Assembly (NCBI GenBank): GCA_027924585.1
Contig: BSBM01000179.1
Coordinates: 12,500,501-12,564,500 of the forward strand
Direction of reading: 5' to 3'
Origin: Larix kaempferi
Taxonomy: Eukaryota > Streptophyta > Pinopsida > Pinales > Pinaceae
Length of the DNA stretch: 64,000 bases
In this document: piece by piece, positions 1 to 11,507 of the stretch
Position numbering within the stretch: the stretch's first letter is position 1
Layout: the number at the start of each line of letters is the position of its first letter
Notes under the pieces: generated by a model
What the model was told of the DNA's origin: nothing
The model's database searches: none
What the model saw: only the letters and a program-made list of their open reading frames with translations
Position numbers and translations under genes: made by a program

Positions 1-219
1 GTGAGAAAAAGTGCTAGTCACCATAGAGGAATAGGTAGAAGGCTTTAGATCAGAATTGGTGAGTGAATTTGCAGACATATCACACTTTGATGCAACCTTC
101 AAATAATCCAAAATATCAGAAAATTTTGCACCATCATCTAGTGAAGGATGCAAAGGATCTTCAACAACTAGCTTATCATCCTCAAAATCAGCATTTGAAG
201 AATTATTGGAGAACAATGA

Positions 220-810
220 CTATAGAGATATCTCTTCTTCAACAATGGCTGCTCCATTTGTTGTATATTCATCATTTGCAGCAAAATCTTGTGCAATATA
301 TGATGTATCTTCACATTCTACTTCATAACCTGTAGTGGAAGCATTCGAATCAAAGAGATCTGTAACAATAGGAACATGGGTTGAAGATTTTTCCATTCGA
401 TCTTCATGCACAGCTTCATCAAAGAGAGGAGAGGCCGAATCAGTAGGAGGAAGAGCACATGTAGAGGTTTCCATAGGCTCACTCAATGCACCATTCTTCT
501 GCTTATCAAGAGCCTTGTCCAAGTTGGACCATAGCTCAAATGGATAGTCTGCAGAACCAATCAAGTAGTGCATGCATGGAGACATGGCTAGACACATAGC
601 TCCGAATTCTCTGTCACAATCATTTAGCCAATCATTTTTCTCTTCATAAGACTCTGGTTCACTCTCAGAACCAATGGACAAATCATAGAGACCTTGTCTC
701 TTGAGATATGCACACATTTTAGGCTTCCATTCTGCATAACCAAATGGAGTAAGAAGAGGAACTTTCGAATCCATGTAGAAGCTTTTGTACCTGCAATAAC
801 AAACTCTCAA
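220..810 (-). pseudogene. copia gag N-terminal fragment (Copia-1)
   Basis: A 196-codon frame whose first half resembles the N-terminal part of plant copia Gag (UBN2-like): residues about 13-35 read as a start of the type LTPFGYAEWKPKM followed by YLKRQGLYDL, the usual 'W...M...L...LW' pattern. The C-terminal half is acidic and serine-rich and matches nothing I recognise. It lies about 40 bp downstream of the primer site, as expected for gag. No zinc knuckle, protease or integrase is present before the window edge. The first methionine may be a few codons upstream of the true start (MDSKVPL...). Probably a decayed or short gag. Confidence 0.6.
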
Positions 811-848
811 TCACTCAAGAGGGATCTACACTAACAATAGCTCCAAGA

Positions 849-860
849 GCTCTAATACCA
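849..860 (-). other. Primer binding site, Copia-1
   Basis: On the minus strand reads TGGTATTAGAGC, one mismatch from the plant initiator tRNA-Met primer site TGGTATCAGAGC, directly abutting the LTR end. It fixes the LTR edge at 861. Confidence 0.85.
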
Positions 861-1693
861 TGTAAAATATATGTCAGAGTAGGATCTAGCTACCATGGAT
901 TCCTCACAGCTTAAAGATTAAATTCATTAAGCAAGAGACAAGTGCAAAACTATTTCAGAATGAACAAATGATCAAAACTCTAAACAAATGATCAAATATG
1001 ACATATTATTAACTGTCCACTATTACAATGAGTTTGGATCATCCTTATATAGAAATAGTAAGGAAAAATATCCACTTGGATTGTCCACACTTAGCTAGCT
1101 TAGGATTTACCCCAACCCCCCCTTGGTTAACCAAAATGGTTTCCAAAATAACCCAAACAGGTTCAAAATATGCATGTGAACACTGAGTAAGCATGGGAAA
1201 TCATAATGAGGTTCACAAATGTGAGAATAAGGTTGGGTGGAAGTTGGTTAGGATTAGGCTTGCCAAAAATGGCCTAGGGGTGGGAATTGTCCACATATAG
1301 TGCATGAGCGCCCTTGGTCAATGCATTTCCTTAAAACAGGGAAAGAGGATGCATTAGGCATGCTAGGGCAATAAATGCTTGGATAAGCATGCCTAATAGC
1401 TAGTTTGACCACCTCTTGGCTCATACTTTGGCTCATACACTATGAACTTGTTCACACTTATCCAGATAAGTCCAAACCACTTCATAATAACCAGTTTCAC
1501 ACCTAGGGATGTATTATTAACCAGTTTAGCACCTAATAACCATTAATTAATTAATGATTAAGGTACTAAGGTATAATATTGCTCTAGCATCTTCAAACTG
1601 GCACATGGATTCTAAGTCCTCTTTGACATCATTGACAACCAAATTTCAACACAAGATCATAAAGATAAACATCACAAAGGTACTTTTCTAACA
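861..1693 (-). repeat. 5' LTR of Copia-1
   Basis: 833 bp bounded on the minus strand by TGTTAG at its start (1688-1693) and TTTACA at its end (861-866). The second LTR is outside the window, so the left edge is fixed by the primer site and the right edge only by the TGTTAG terminus. Confidence 0.65.
1043..1051 (-). promoter_or_regulatory. LTR TATA box, Copia-1
   Basis: Minus-strand TATATAAGG within the LTR, about 180 bp before the primer site, a plausible U3/R position. No experimental support. Confidence 0.45.
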
Positions 1694-2427
1694 ATGATCA
1701 CAAAGATACTTTATGCACTTTATTCTTTGATTATATATTCATTACATTGTTATTATATATATGTATACACATACCATTTACACATTTCTCATAACCTCTT
1801 CTATTCACCAATGAAACTCTCACAAAAATAAAATCACAATAACAATTAATCAATAATAAGAGAATTACAAGAATAACACATAGCAATTCTTTCCTCCCAA
1901 GTGTCAATTCCACTAACAATCAATTAGATAAGTTAACATAATGAGAATGCCACTTGGATTCTCATGCACATTCATGCACAAATGACCAATAATGAAATAA
2001 TAAGCATTCTACATGCATAAAATAAAATAAAAGGAGAATGTAAAACACCATTTAGACAAGTGTCCCATTTCCTAAAATAGACAAGGAGTTACTTATTGAG
2101 GTAACCTCTACCTTTTAAGTGGCAAAGCATGCCCATACATAAAAGTATTCTCTCAAGAGAAGCAATAAAGGCAATAGGGAGTACATTTCCCATTAATAAC
2201 ATTCATATTGGTAATAGTAATACTACATCATGTTATTAGATATATACACTAATACATACATAAAATACTTCACAATTATACTTGTAATTATTCTATAATA
2301 CTACATATAAGATATTTATTTAAATTTTATACACATTACATATTACCTATATCTCATATGTTAATCATATATATGTAAACTATTATATATATGTCATTAT
2401 ATATACACATCTTTATACATCTTACAT

Positions 2428-2440
2428 CATATCATATCAT

Positions 2441-2494
<54 letters not shown>

Positions 2495-2534
2495 CACATA
2501 TCACGACTAATATATATATATATATATATATATA
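2428..2534. repeat. (TA)n microsatellite
   Basis: Two long alternating TA runs separated by a short non-repeat piece (about 2491-2508), preceded by ATATC units. Surrounding bases 2200-2720 are also extremely AT-rich. Confidence 0.95.
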
Positions 2535-2980
2535 CACACTCGCCTTATATACATTATAATACACATATACTACATATATACCAATATATACTTCATAATA
2601 CAATACACCATATACGATACTATATCATATCAATATATATAAGCAAATATGTCTATTATATACTTACTTTATTACATACTTACACACTTATACCTATAGT
2701 ATACACGTTACGTAAATAGTTAAAGACAACTTTTCCTAGTTTCCAAATCTTAATTTCAAAATGTTTCAATTTCAAAATGGCAGTTTCCAAGTAGGAGTGC
2801 AACTTTAAAGGAGGTATGCTCACAAAATTTTATGAGACATTTCATAACTCAACTATGCACCCAGATCATACTAAGGGTCCTAAAGCATGAAAATCAATCC
2901 TTCCAAAAACCAAGTCAATCATACCCGTACATCAATCGTACCACAAGAAGCATTTCCATATTAATAAATTCAATTAGCAG

Positions 2981-3221
2981 TAAAAGAGGAAATGCATGAT
3001 GAACATGCATCGACCAATCAAGTCACTAAATAATAAAAGAGGCAATGCACATGCATTGACCAATCAATTCACTAAACAGTAAAAGAGGCAATGCATAAGA
3101 ATCAACCAATGAAACCACTGAACAATAAAAGAGGCAATGCACAAGTATCAACCAATCAAATCTCTGAACAATAAAGAGGCAATGCAAGGTGAACATGCAT
3201 CAATCAATCAATCTACTGGAT
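2981..3221. repeat. Tandem array of 46-53 bp units in the Gypsy-1 leader
   Basis: Five units, each starting TAAA(A)GAGGCAATGCA, begin at 2981, 3034, 3080, 3126 and 3172. The spacing is 53, 46, 46 and 46 bp. Each contains a 'CAACCAATCAA' type core. No coding frame runs through it. Confidence 0.9.
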
Positions 3222-3459
3222 CATTAGATATGCCGCACTACATAGTACGTACCAATCAATCTGTTAAGCAGTAAATATCGAATATTAATTAATCATAAAG
3301 CATACAACAAACTGATCTGTGAAGTGAGGCTTATGATTCTTCCATTACATAAGGGAGTTTAAAATTCTTTCACAAAGCACATTTATAGATTCCAAATGCA
3401 CATATACAAAATATTTATAACTCTGTGGAAGGCCCAACAGTCGCAGTGTTGGAACTTAA

Positions 3460-3471
3460 GCTCTGATACCA
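3460..3471 (-). other. Primer binding site, Gypsy-1
   Basis: Minus-strand TGGTATCAGAGC, a perfect plant initiator tRNA-Met primer site, two bases from the LTR end ...CATTACA at 3474. The same two-base spacer occurs in Gypsy-2. Confidence 0.85.
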
Positions 3472-4565
3472 CTTGTAATGTACTCAACCTCAAAACCAAC
3501 GTCACTGGCGCATGTAAACCCAAAGGAACGCTGAATAAAGGTATATCACAATGGATTAGTGTTAACTAAAGGATATGATGACATACAATCAAGTAAATTA
3601 ATCCAAACATACAACCTTTAAAATAATTGCGATTAATTTTAAAACAATTATAAAACTCTCCAAGAGATCATGCAGATGTAACACCGTGCAAGCATGAAAA
3701 TGAAACCATATTTACGAACTTTAATAAACTTGGACCTTAGAATTATTAAAAAATTAAATGTGAACATAATAAACCCAATAATTTTAACTAATCATATTTA
3801 CAAAATTCTTTGCAAGCAGTTACAGACTAGATCTTCTCGCCGTAAAACTATGCAATTTACGACACATTCCGTCAATCCAATTTATGATACCTTTATTAAT
3901 AGTTTTTCATTACTTATCAGGTTATATTTGAATGTAACACCTACATCCATTCAACAATGAAAAATGAGAAATATAGAGCTATCATATACAACCATTAATT
4001 CATACAAAGATCATATCTACTATTGCTATAAGAATCACTACAGGATCATCCGGTAAGCATCCAAATCCCTGCAAAACCAACTATGTGTCCCAAATAAAAA
4101 TCATACCAGCTATATGGTGCACTCTACAACCACCAAGGGAACACTAAATAATTAACATACAACCATACAACATCATATATTCAATTTTCCATAGAAACTA
4201 TCAATTCAATTTAGTTTTCTAGCAGAAACACCCACTTTCTAGCAATCAAAAATCAGTATTTTCATCTGTGGATCATATAACAGATATGATCATCCATGGA
4301 GGGTGCACTTGTAGAGTATGCTACAGAAAATAATATATGCAGAAACATATTTAAAGTTTATATTAATATCATATCTCAAAACAAGGAGAAAACTCCAATT
4401 TCCAAGCAAGATTCCTTAACTAGTGTTCCAAAAACAAATCCATTTCAACTATGAATTCATCTATAGATATGATTAGCCATAGGAGGAAAATTTGTAGAGT
4501 AAGATACAAAAAATAAACACATAAATCACATATTTCAAGATTACATTAAGATCATATCTCATAGT

Positions 4566-5189
4566 TGTTAGTTTTTCAGAAAGTTCAATCTGATCTAGGA
4601 TCTTAACTGAGAAAATAACACGTACAGCATATCTACGGCATATCAATCATGGACACAATAATGAAAGTACACAAGAGACACAGAGTTTCACCGGGGAAAA
4701 CCAAGAAGGTGAAAAACCCCGCAACTTCCTCAAAGATAGATAGAGCAATGATACAACCCAAGTACAAGAGATAGTCTTCTCCTAGCAGCAGCTTCTCCTC
4801 CTCCACAAGTGTGCCACTCTCCAATGAGAGTATGAGTGAGAAAGTGAATGAGCAAATAGAGTGCCTCCCGCACTCTATTTATACATGACTTGACTTGGCT
4901 AATAACCTTTACTAGGTCGGCCTTAACTTAACCACATAACATAATGCTGACTGGACCGACCCCCAATAGGGTGGTCTAATAACCCTTTGACCCACATGAC
5001 TTATACAAGGTAGACCCCACCAAGGTGGTCTAATAACCCATCAAGTATAAGTTATGACACTTACAATATAAATGACAACACTTCCGTATATAGGAATACA
5101 AACACTTCCGTATAGAGGAATAATAACATCTCTATAGGAATAAAATATACATATAGGAAATACATTCCGAAGTTACAAATACATCAACA
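4566..5189 (-). repeat. 3' LTR of Copia-2
   Basis: 624 bp, termini TGTTGATG (minus, at 5189) and CTAACA (at 4566). It matches 10908-11507 closely. It carries a roughly 24-bp duplication near 5080-5115 (the CTTCCGTATA motif occurs twice) that the other LTR lacks, which explains the length difference. Confidence 0.9.
4854..4883 (-). promoter_or_regulatory. LTR TATA box overlapping a perfect 11-bp hairpin
   Basis: Arms AAATAGAGTGC and GCACTCTATTT flank a 5-nt loop CTCCC (4854-4880). On the minus strand TATAAATA (4876-4883) overlaps one arm. The same arrangement is in the three other copia LTRs of this family in the window. Confidence 0.6.
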
Positions 5190-5205
5190 CTCCCTCTTAA
5201 CTAGG
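5187..5205 (-). other. Polypurine tract of Copia-2
   Basis: Minus-strand AAGAGGGAG immediately before the LTR start TGTTGATG, the usual position for plus-strand priming in plant copia elements. Confidence 0.7.
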
Positions 5206-5399
5206 AAGGTATTTCTCGACACAGGTCTTCTAGCAAAAGTCTTCTTCTCTGGATCATCGTCACTGGATCATCGACATCGAATCATCGTCGTTGTCATTAC
5301 TGCTGCTATCTCAATCAATCTCTAAACTACTCATCATAGGAAGTTCTACAGAGCTAGTCCTTTTTCATACTGGATGTAGGCCCACCACCTGCAAGTCTT

Positions 5400-6010
5400 C
5401 ATCATCACTGGCCATACCGTGGAATCCTCAGGACTTATTACATGCGTCACAATGCCTCGAAAGAGTATCCCAGGACCATTTATGTGCCGAAGCACGACCG
5501 GAAAGATCTCCCAGGTCCGCTTACATGTGACTGTCACAAAACCGTAAAAGAGTGTCTTGACTACCAAGAACCCTAAAGAGCATCCGAGGCCTTTTACGTG
5601 ACTAGCACAACCTGTCCGGATCTCCAAGACATATTACATGTGACCCCTCACCATAATGCCTCGAAAGAGCATCCCAGGACTTATTACGAGCAGACAGCCC
5701 AACCTATCGGATCTCCCAAGTCTACTTACATGTGGTCATGGCAATGCCTAAAAAGAGAATCCCAGGACTTATTATGGGCACACACCCGAACCTATCAGAT
5801 CTCCCAGGTCTACTTACATGCCATAGGACAATGCCTCGAAAGAGCATCCCAGGTTGTTACGAGCACACAGCTCCACCTATCGGATCTCCCAGGTCTACTT
5901 ATATGTCCTCCCAGAGCAATGCCTTGAAAGAGAATCCCAGGATGTTACAAGCACATAGCCCTACCTGTCGGATCTCCCAGGTCTACTTATATGCTCATCT
6001 GCACAACCTA
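5400..6010. repeat. Degenerate tandem array, about 88-bp units, in the Copia-2 3' non-coding tail
   Basis: The landmark ATCCCAGGA(C) recurs near 5467, 5668, 5758, 5846 and 5933, with a diverged unit near 5581. Each is followed by a 'CCTATCGGATCTCCCAGGTCTACTTA'-like stretch. Coding frames across it are by-products of the repeat. It lies between the RNase H end and the 3' LTR. Confidence 0.8.
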
Positions 6011-6060
6011 TCCATGGCCACAGAGTATCAACCTGATACTCACCATACATCATCCTGATG

Positions 6061-6475
6061 TACATAATGCATGATCAACCTGATCATATAATGCATCCAC
6101 CTGATGCATACAAAGTATCTACTTGATACATATCATCATACATGATCCACCTGATCATACAATGTATCCACCTGATACATACACAGATACATGATCCATC
6201 TGATCATACAATGTATCCACCTGATACATACACAGATACATGATCCATCTGATCATACAATGTATCCACCTGATATATATACAGATACATGATCCATCTG
6301 ATGATACAATGTATCCACCTGATATATATCAACATACATGATCTACCTGATCATACAACGTATCCACCTGATACATATACATATACATGGTCCAAGCATC
6401 CAACATGATGCATATACATATACATGATCCAACTGATCATAACAAGCATCCAACATGATGCATATACAGTGCAGT
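6061..6475. repeat. 49-bp tandem array in the Copia-2 3' non-coding tail
   Basis: CATGATCCA/CTGATCATAC units start at 6141, 6190, 6239, 6288 and 6337, exactly 49 bp apart. More diverged copies occur on both sides, made of alternating 'CCACCTGAT' and 'TGATACATA' words. Confidence 0.9.
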
Positions 6476-6579
6476 AACTAGAGCATCGTCCTGATGCTCA
6501 TCATCCAGCGCTTACATCCATAGCCATGGGAAGGATCCTCCTCTCACCATGCTTGGAATGGCTCCTGCAAATGTGTCCA

Positions 6580-8112
6580 CCACTTCTTCCTCGAAGTGTT
6601 GTCAATATGAAGAACACAAGGCCTCTCTCTGAAGCACTCAAACTTCACTTTGGCTAGTGGTTTCGTCAGCACATCTGCAACCTACTCATCCATCACAACA
6701 TACAGGAGCTTCATGGCTCCTCTCTGCACCATATCCCTGATATAGTGATATTTTATCTCAATGTGTTTCGACCTGTCGTGGAACACTGGGTTCTCAGACA
6801 GCTTCACACAACTCTGGTTGTCACAAAAGATACCAGTAGCATCCAACGGGAGATTAAATAACTCAAACAATAGATTCCTCAGCCATACTACCTCACAACT
6901 AGCTGAACAAACTGCAACATACTCTGCTTCGACTGTACTCAGTGCTACGCGGGACTGCTTCCTACTAAACCAAGAGATCACACCTGATCCCACACTGAAG
7001 CAGCACCCAGAAGTGCTCTTCCTATCTGCAGCACTACCTGCCTAGTCTAAATCAACATAACCCTGCAGGTTAAACTTTTGATTCGCATCATACTTGAGCC
7101 CATAGTCAACTATACCCTTCAGGTACCTAAGAATATGCTTTATAGCAACCAGGTGAACACCTCTGGGATCCGTCAGGAACTGGATCAATGTGTTCACCGC
7201 AAAGCAAATATCTGGTCTCGTATTCATCAGGTACATCAAGGACCCAATCATCTGACGATACATCATGACATCAACCGGATCAGATGAAGCATCACACTGA
7301 AGCTTCAGGTTCGATGCCATAGGTGTGGCCATGGCCTTGCAGTCCATCATCCCGAACCTCTTCAAGATCTCTACTGCATACTTCCCTTGTCCAAGGAAGA
7401 TTCCATCTGCACTCTGCCACACCTCCATGCCTAGAAAGTAGTGCATCATACCCAATTCCTTCATCTCGAACTCGGCAGCAAGCTTCCTCTTGGTATCGGC
7501 AATCAATCCATCCTCTCCTGTTACAAACAGGTCATCCACATACAAGAGTAGTATCACAGGATTGCCTTCCTCAACCTTGTAGTAAAGGTTGGAATATGCT
7601 TTACTCTTGGTAAAGCCCAAACTGGATAGAAATCTGTCTATCCTACCATACCAAGTCCTAGGAGCTTGCTTCAAGCCATACAAGGCTTACTTCAATCTGC
7701 ACACATATGAATCCCTGTCATGTGTCTCAAAACCAAGTGGTTGCTCCACATACACTTCCTCCTCGACTACACCATTTAAGAAAGTTGTCTTGACATCCAT
7801 TTCGTATATCTTCCACTTCATCACTGCAGCCAAAGAAAGTATTGATCTGATGGAAGTGTATCTGGCTACAGGAGCAAAAGTCTCTTCATAGTCTATCCCC
7901 TCTTTTTGGGAGAAGCCACGAGCTGCAAATCTCGCTTTGTATTTCTCTATGCTACCATCTGCAGCATGCTTGATCTTGTAGATCCATTTAGAAGTCACAA
8001 CAGACTTCCCTTCAGGTCTTGGGACTTCATCCCAAACATCATTCTTCATGGTCGACTGGTACTCCTCGATCATGGCGTTCTTCCCAAATCCTGGGAACTT
8101 CAATATCTTCAA
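6580..8112 (-). pseudogene. copia reverse transcriptase-RNase H, Copia-2
   Basis: One continuous minus-strand reading frame with three stop codons and no frameshift. The RT part starts near 8000 ([20 protein letters not shown]..., then [13 protein letters not shown]), continues with YGLKQAPRTW and has an intact catalytic YVDD. RNase H follows with DxD-type and 'STVEAEYVA' motifs and ends near 6581 in TSRKK. The stops are at 7684-7686 (K position), about 7039-7041 (W position, TGG to TAG) and about 6679-6681 (Q position). Normal full-length copia RT-RH; the protein cannot be made without readthrough. Confidence 0.9.
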
Positions 8113-8589
8113 TAGATAACTTTGTTGTTGAACAAATGTTGTAGTCCTTCTTTTGTAGGTGATGGTATATGATCTTTCCTACAAAACAAGTTAAATTGCA
8201 TGATTAGAAAACATCTCATAGTTTTCAGAACAAATTTTTGCACATAAATAAATATGTCATACAGTCATGCAATTATCTTAGCCAATGATTCAATACAACA
8301 TTTATCCATATCCCTTAACTTTCTAGATGCCTTCCAATCTCTACCAGAACATTGTTAAGAGTGTGCACAACTCCCAACATGTCAACAAAGAGGTTTCATT
8401 CTAGATAAGTAGCAATGGAATGTTGTACAGTGCCATAGGCCACTTACCCATCAGATGCATATTAGTAGTATATTGTTCATTAATGCAATTATTCTAATAT
8501 GCATAATACACACCCTAAGTCTAGGAACATAAGCATATACATCATTGAACAATATTATTTAAACAAACAAATATGCAAGAAATGACAAT
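8113..8589. other. Copia-2 internal, unassigned
   Basis: AT-rich sequence between the RT start and the integrase scrap. It does not match the corresponding integrase-RT linker of Copia-3. I see no domain. Confidence 0.5.
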
Positions 8590-8784
8590 TCAAATACTTA
8601 TCTTTGTTTGGTTGTAGGGTGGACTCCCTCTCAGTCTTTGCTTCCTTTCTGCAATTCCATTTTGATGTGGATTGTGAGAAGTGGTCAAATCCCTCTGAAT
8701 GTCTACATCCTTGTAGAAACTATTGGAGTGTGCTCCCTCTTGATCTTTGCTTCCTGGATTACCTGTCCTTGAACTTATATCCAT
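8590..8784 (-). pseudogene. copia integrase C-terminal scrap, Copia-2
   Basis: Minus-strand 64-codon frame containing IQRDLTTSHNPHQNGIAERK, the conserved end of the copia integrase core where the last catalytic glutamate sits (usual form PQQNGVAERKNR). The rest of the integrase core, including the first two catalytic Asp, is absent. It differs from the Copia-3 integrase in wording around the motif, so this part may come from another copia family. Confidence 0.65.
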
Positions 8785-9637
8785 CCTTGATCACTATTCA
8801 TGCTTACTAGTATCATCATTGTGTTACCCTCGAGATCTCATACATAATCATACATTCATTAGTATAATCAAAACACAATAATCTTAAACATTTATAGTCA
8901 TGATCATTTCAAACACAGATAATAAACATTAGTATTCAAGGTTTCAGGGAATACTTCTTTTACTCATGCATATTCTTATTTGACCAAAGGACTTTTCTGG
9001 TTAGTCATATCATCAATCAAAGTAAGAAGCATAATATGCCTAAACCCATTATTACTAACTTCAATGAATAATCATTATCAATCATGCCATGTATACTTAT
9101 ATAAGATATCCTAACACAAGGTAGGATTCTAACTTGATATAGGAAAAACATACCCGGATTAGCATGCTCGCTAGTTATGTCTAACATACCCGCATAATGT
9201 CTTCTTGTTCTCTTCATTGACTTGTGCTAGTAACCTGCATATCTCATAGGTTAACCATTATAGAACCAAGTTATACATACCTCGTAAGTAGATCTTCTAT
9301 GTGATCCACGACAATGGATGAATCTTTGTCTTCATGTCACCATGGTCATATGTTCTTGAACTAGAACATGATTTGCCTTTCTTGATGTACCTTTCATGTT
9401 AGTGGGCAACATCAACCTCATACAACACCACAATGCATTAGTACAATCATAAGTGTCAAAACCCTAATCAATGAATATCTTCTATCATGCATTCATATTT
9501 TATTAAGGTGATACAACAAGTCTAAAGTTAATCAAGATTGTACTGACCTTAATGAAGACAAACATACCATAAGCTTAATCATGAACAGATCTCGAACCAT
9601 ACCTGGATAAGTCATACCTGTCGAGATTGATTGTAAT
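8785..9637. other. Copia-2 internal, unassigned
   Basis: AT-rich DNA in the place where integrase, protease and most of gag should be. It has repeated words such as CATTAGTATAATCA and CTTATATAAGATAT but no domain I recognise. Confidence 0.5.
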
Positions 9638-9736
9638 CTTCTTATGTAAGGCCTTAGCTTCATCTCCCTCTGAAACAGGAACTTCTTCACTTATGCATGT
9701 GACCAATTCATTCTCTTCTAGGATTTAACCCAATCC
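9638..9736 (-). pseudogene. copia gag N-terminal scrap, Copia-2
   Basis: Minus strand encodes ENELVTCISEEVPVSEGDEA followed by KALHK, nearly the same as Copia-3 Gag residues 30-54. It is cut on both sides: the gag start is disrupted and the remainder is missing. Confidence 0.75.
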
Positions 9737-9739
9737 ACT

Positions 9740-10895
9740 TGATTTGCAGAAACTGGATCTAGAGCTAGATTAGGGTTTGTCAAAGAAACCCTAAAAATTC
9801 AAACTTTGAATTTCAAACTTTTGAAAGGATAAAAAGATACGCCATGGTGAGCTGATCAAGCTGGTATACTCAGAATTTGAAAACTGCAAAGTTTCACCCC
9901 TCAAAATTGCCTTTGAAACTTCCGGATCTTCTAAATAGGATCCTGAACTAGGGTTTGATAAAGCCCACCCTTATACCCAACCAAAAGGTTCAATCCAAAG
10001 CTCTAAACTTTGATTTTTCTGAGGAGCTTCCAGCCGTGGTTACAGACTTCAAAAATTCCAACTTTTGCAGAAGCCCTAATTTTCCACTTTTTCGATCAAA
10101 GTCCCGAACTAGGGTTTGATCAAGGTCGGCCTTCTACCCAACCAAAAAATTTGAACTTGGTCTCTAAATTTCAATTTTGATGAGTAGCATTCAACCGTGG
10201 TCTCCGATTACAAAAATTCCAACTTTCTCCAAAACCCTAATTCCCAGAGCCATGAATGAAGGTGCTCGAAATCCAATTCTATTTTGACAGAAATATGCAC
10301 CTGATTGTTTCTGGTGTAACTTTGAAATTACGAATCCAAAGGGTCTGAAACTTCTACTTGTGGTATCCCGACCTGTCATATTTCCAACCCCACAGTTCTG
10401 ACCTAAATTGGATTCTCTAAGAGAGAGAGTTATGCCAAGTGTCACAACGTGACCTGTTTATGGGATAAAACATGAGAGCGAACTTCTACAGAGTGCCACG
10501 TGTCACTGGTTCACTTTCGACCTCTGAACCTTCAGCCTGTGAAAGTACAGTCCGTGCCCTACCTGTTACGTTTGACAAAATTTCATTTGGAGGTTCCTAG
10601 CCCAAGTTATGACCTTTTTTCCTAGGTCACCTGTTTATGACTCAGATCTAGAAGAGGTAGAAACCCTAGATTGTACAGATCATAAAACACAAAGTACAAC
10701 GAATTAGAAGTTTTTCTTCAGGCACAAGGTACATGGGGATCTTATCTTCGACCTGTAAGAGTTTCAGATCCTGAAACCTCGCTGAAATGGATTTATAGCG
10801 AAAGTTCTACGATGACTGGTTTTTGCTATATCAAGCCCTAGCTTCGCAAGTGTAACAAGTGTCATAAATGCCATACCATGCCTTCTTTCAAGCTA
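9740..10895 (-). other. Copia-2 leader with an internal duplication
   Basis: Untranslated leader between primer site and gag, homologous to the Copia-3 leader (shared GATTAGGGTTTGTCA...GAAACCCTAAAAATTC). A segment of about 165 bp is duplicated (about 9940-10104 and 10105-10265), which helps explain why it is twice as long as the Copia-3 leader. No coding content. Confidence 0.65.
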
Positions 10896-10907
10896 GCTCT
10901 AATACCA
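10896..10907 (-). other. Primer binding site, Copia-2
   Basis: Minus-strand TGGTATTAGAGC directly after the LTR end ...AACA; initiator tRNA-Met type with one mismatch, the same variant as Copia-1. Confidence 0.85.
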
Positions 10908-11507
10908 TGTTATTTTTTCAGAAATTTCAATCTGATCTAGGATCTTAACTGAGAGAATAACATGTACAGCATATCTACAGCATATCAATCATGGACACAA
11001 TAATGCAAGTACACAAGAGACACAGAGTTTCACCGGGGAAAACCAAGAAGGTGAAAAACCCCGCAACTTCCTCAAAGATAGATAGAGCAATGATACAACC
11101 CAAGTACAAGAGATAGTCTTCTCCTAGCAGAAGCTTCTCCTCCTCCACAAGTGCGCCACTCTCCAATGAGAGTATGAGTGAGAAAGTGAATGAGCAAATA
11201 GAGTGCCTCCCGCACTCTATTTATACATGACTTGACTTGCCTAATAACCTTTACTAGGTCGGCCTTAACTTAACCACATAACATAATGCTGACTAGGCCG
11301 ACCCCCAATAGGGTGGTCTAATAACCCTTTGACCCACATGACTTATGCAGGGCTGACCCCACCAAGGTGGTCTAATAACCCATCAAGTATAAGTTACGAC
11401 ACTTACAATATAAATGACTACACTTCCGTATAGAGGAATAATAACATCTCTATAGGAATACAATATACATATAGGAAATACATTCCGAAGTTACAAATAC
11501 ATCAAGA
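10908..11507 (-). repeat. 5' LTR of Copia-2
   Basis: 600 bp. The outer terminus reads TCTTGATG instead of TGTTGATG, a point change in the conserved TG. The ATAGT target duplication directly follows at 11508-11512, which fixes this edge. Confidence 0.9.
11196..11225 (-). promoter_or_regulatory. TATA box and hairpin, Copia-2 5' LTR
   Basis: Same 11-bp perfect arms and CTCCC loop as at 4854-4880, with TATAAATA overlapping. This copy would drive the genomic transcript on the minus strand. Confidence 0.6.

Larger units (their letters stand above)
1..1693 (-). mobile_element. Copia-1: 5' portion of a Ty1/copia LTR retrotransposon, cut by the window edge
   Basis: Read on the minus strand it runs from a 5' LTR (861-1693) through a tRNA-Met-type primer site (849-860) into a gag-like frame (220-810), then leaves the window at base 1. 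The LTR edges are TGTTAG... and ...TTTACA. The partner LTR and pol must lie to the left, so no target duplication can be checked. It probably sits inside the leader of Gypsy-1 (1694-12991), because a gypsy primer site at 3460-3471 points into this region. The nesting is inference; LTR, primer site and gag order are seen directly. Confidence 0.75.
4566..11507 (-). mobile_element. Copia-2: complete but decayed Ty1/copia element, 6.9 kb
   Basis: Flanked by a perfect 5-bp target duplication ATAGT (4561-4565 and 11508-11512). Minus-strand order: 5' LTR 10908-11507, primer site 10896-10907, leader with a duplicated segment, gag remnant near 9638-9736, integrase scrap 8590-8784, RT-RNase H 6580-8112, a 1.3-kb non-coding tail with tandem arrays (5400-6475), polypurine tract and 3' LTR 4566-5189. 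It is the same family as Copia-3 by LTR, leader and RT sequence. Most of gag, protease and integrase is missing or replaced, so it cannot be autonomous. Confidence 0.9.

Noticed and set aside
5598-6058. Overlapping plus-strand frames of about 108 codons
   Set aside because: They run through the degenerate ~88-bp tandem array in a copia tail, and two frames are open at once.
6141-6400. CRISPR-like or satellite centromere array
   Set aside because: Contiguous 49-bp repeats without spacers, only about five units, inside one copia element.
7042-7891. Plus-strand frames opposite the copia RT (7078-7287, 7323-7613, 7589-7891)
   Set aside because: Shadows of the clearly recognisable minus-strand RT-RNase H frame.
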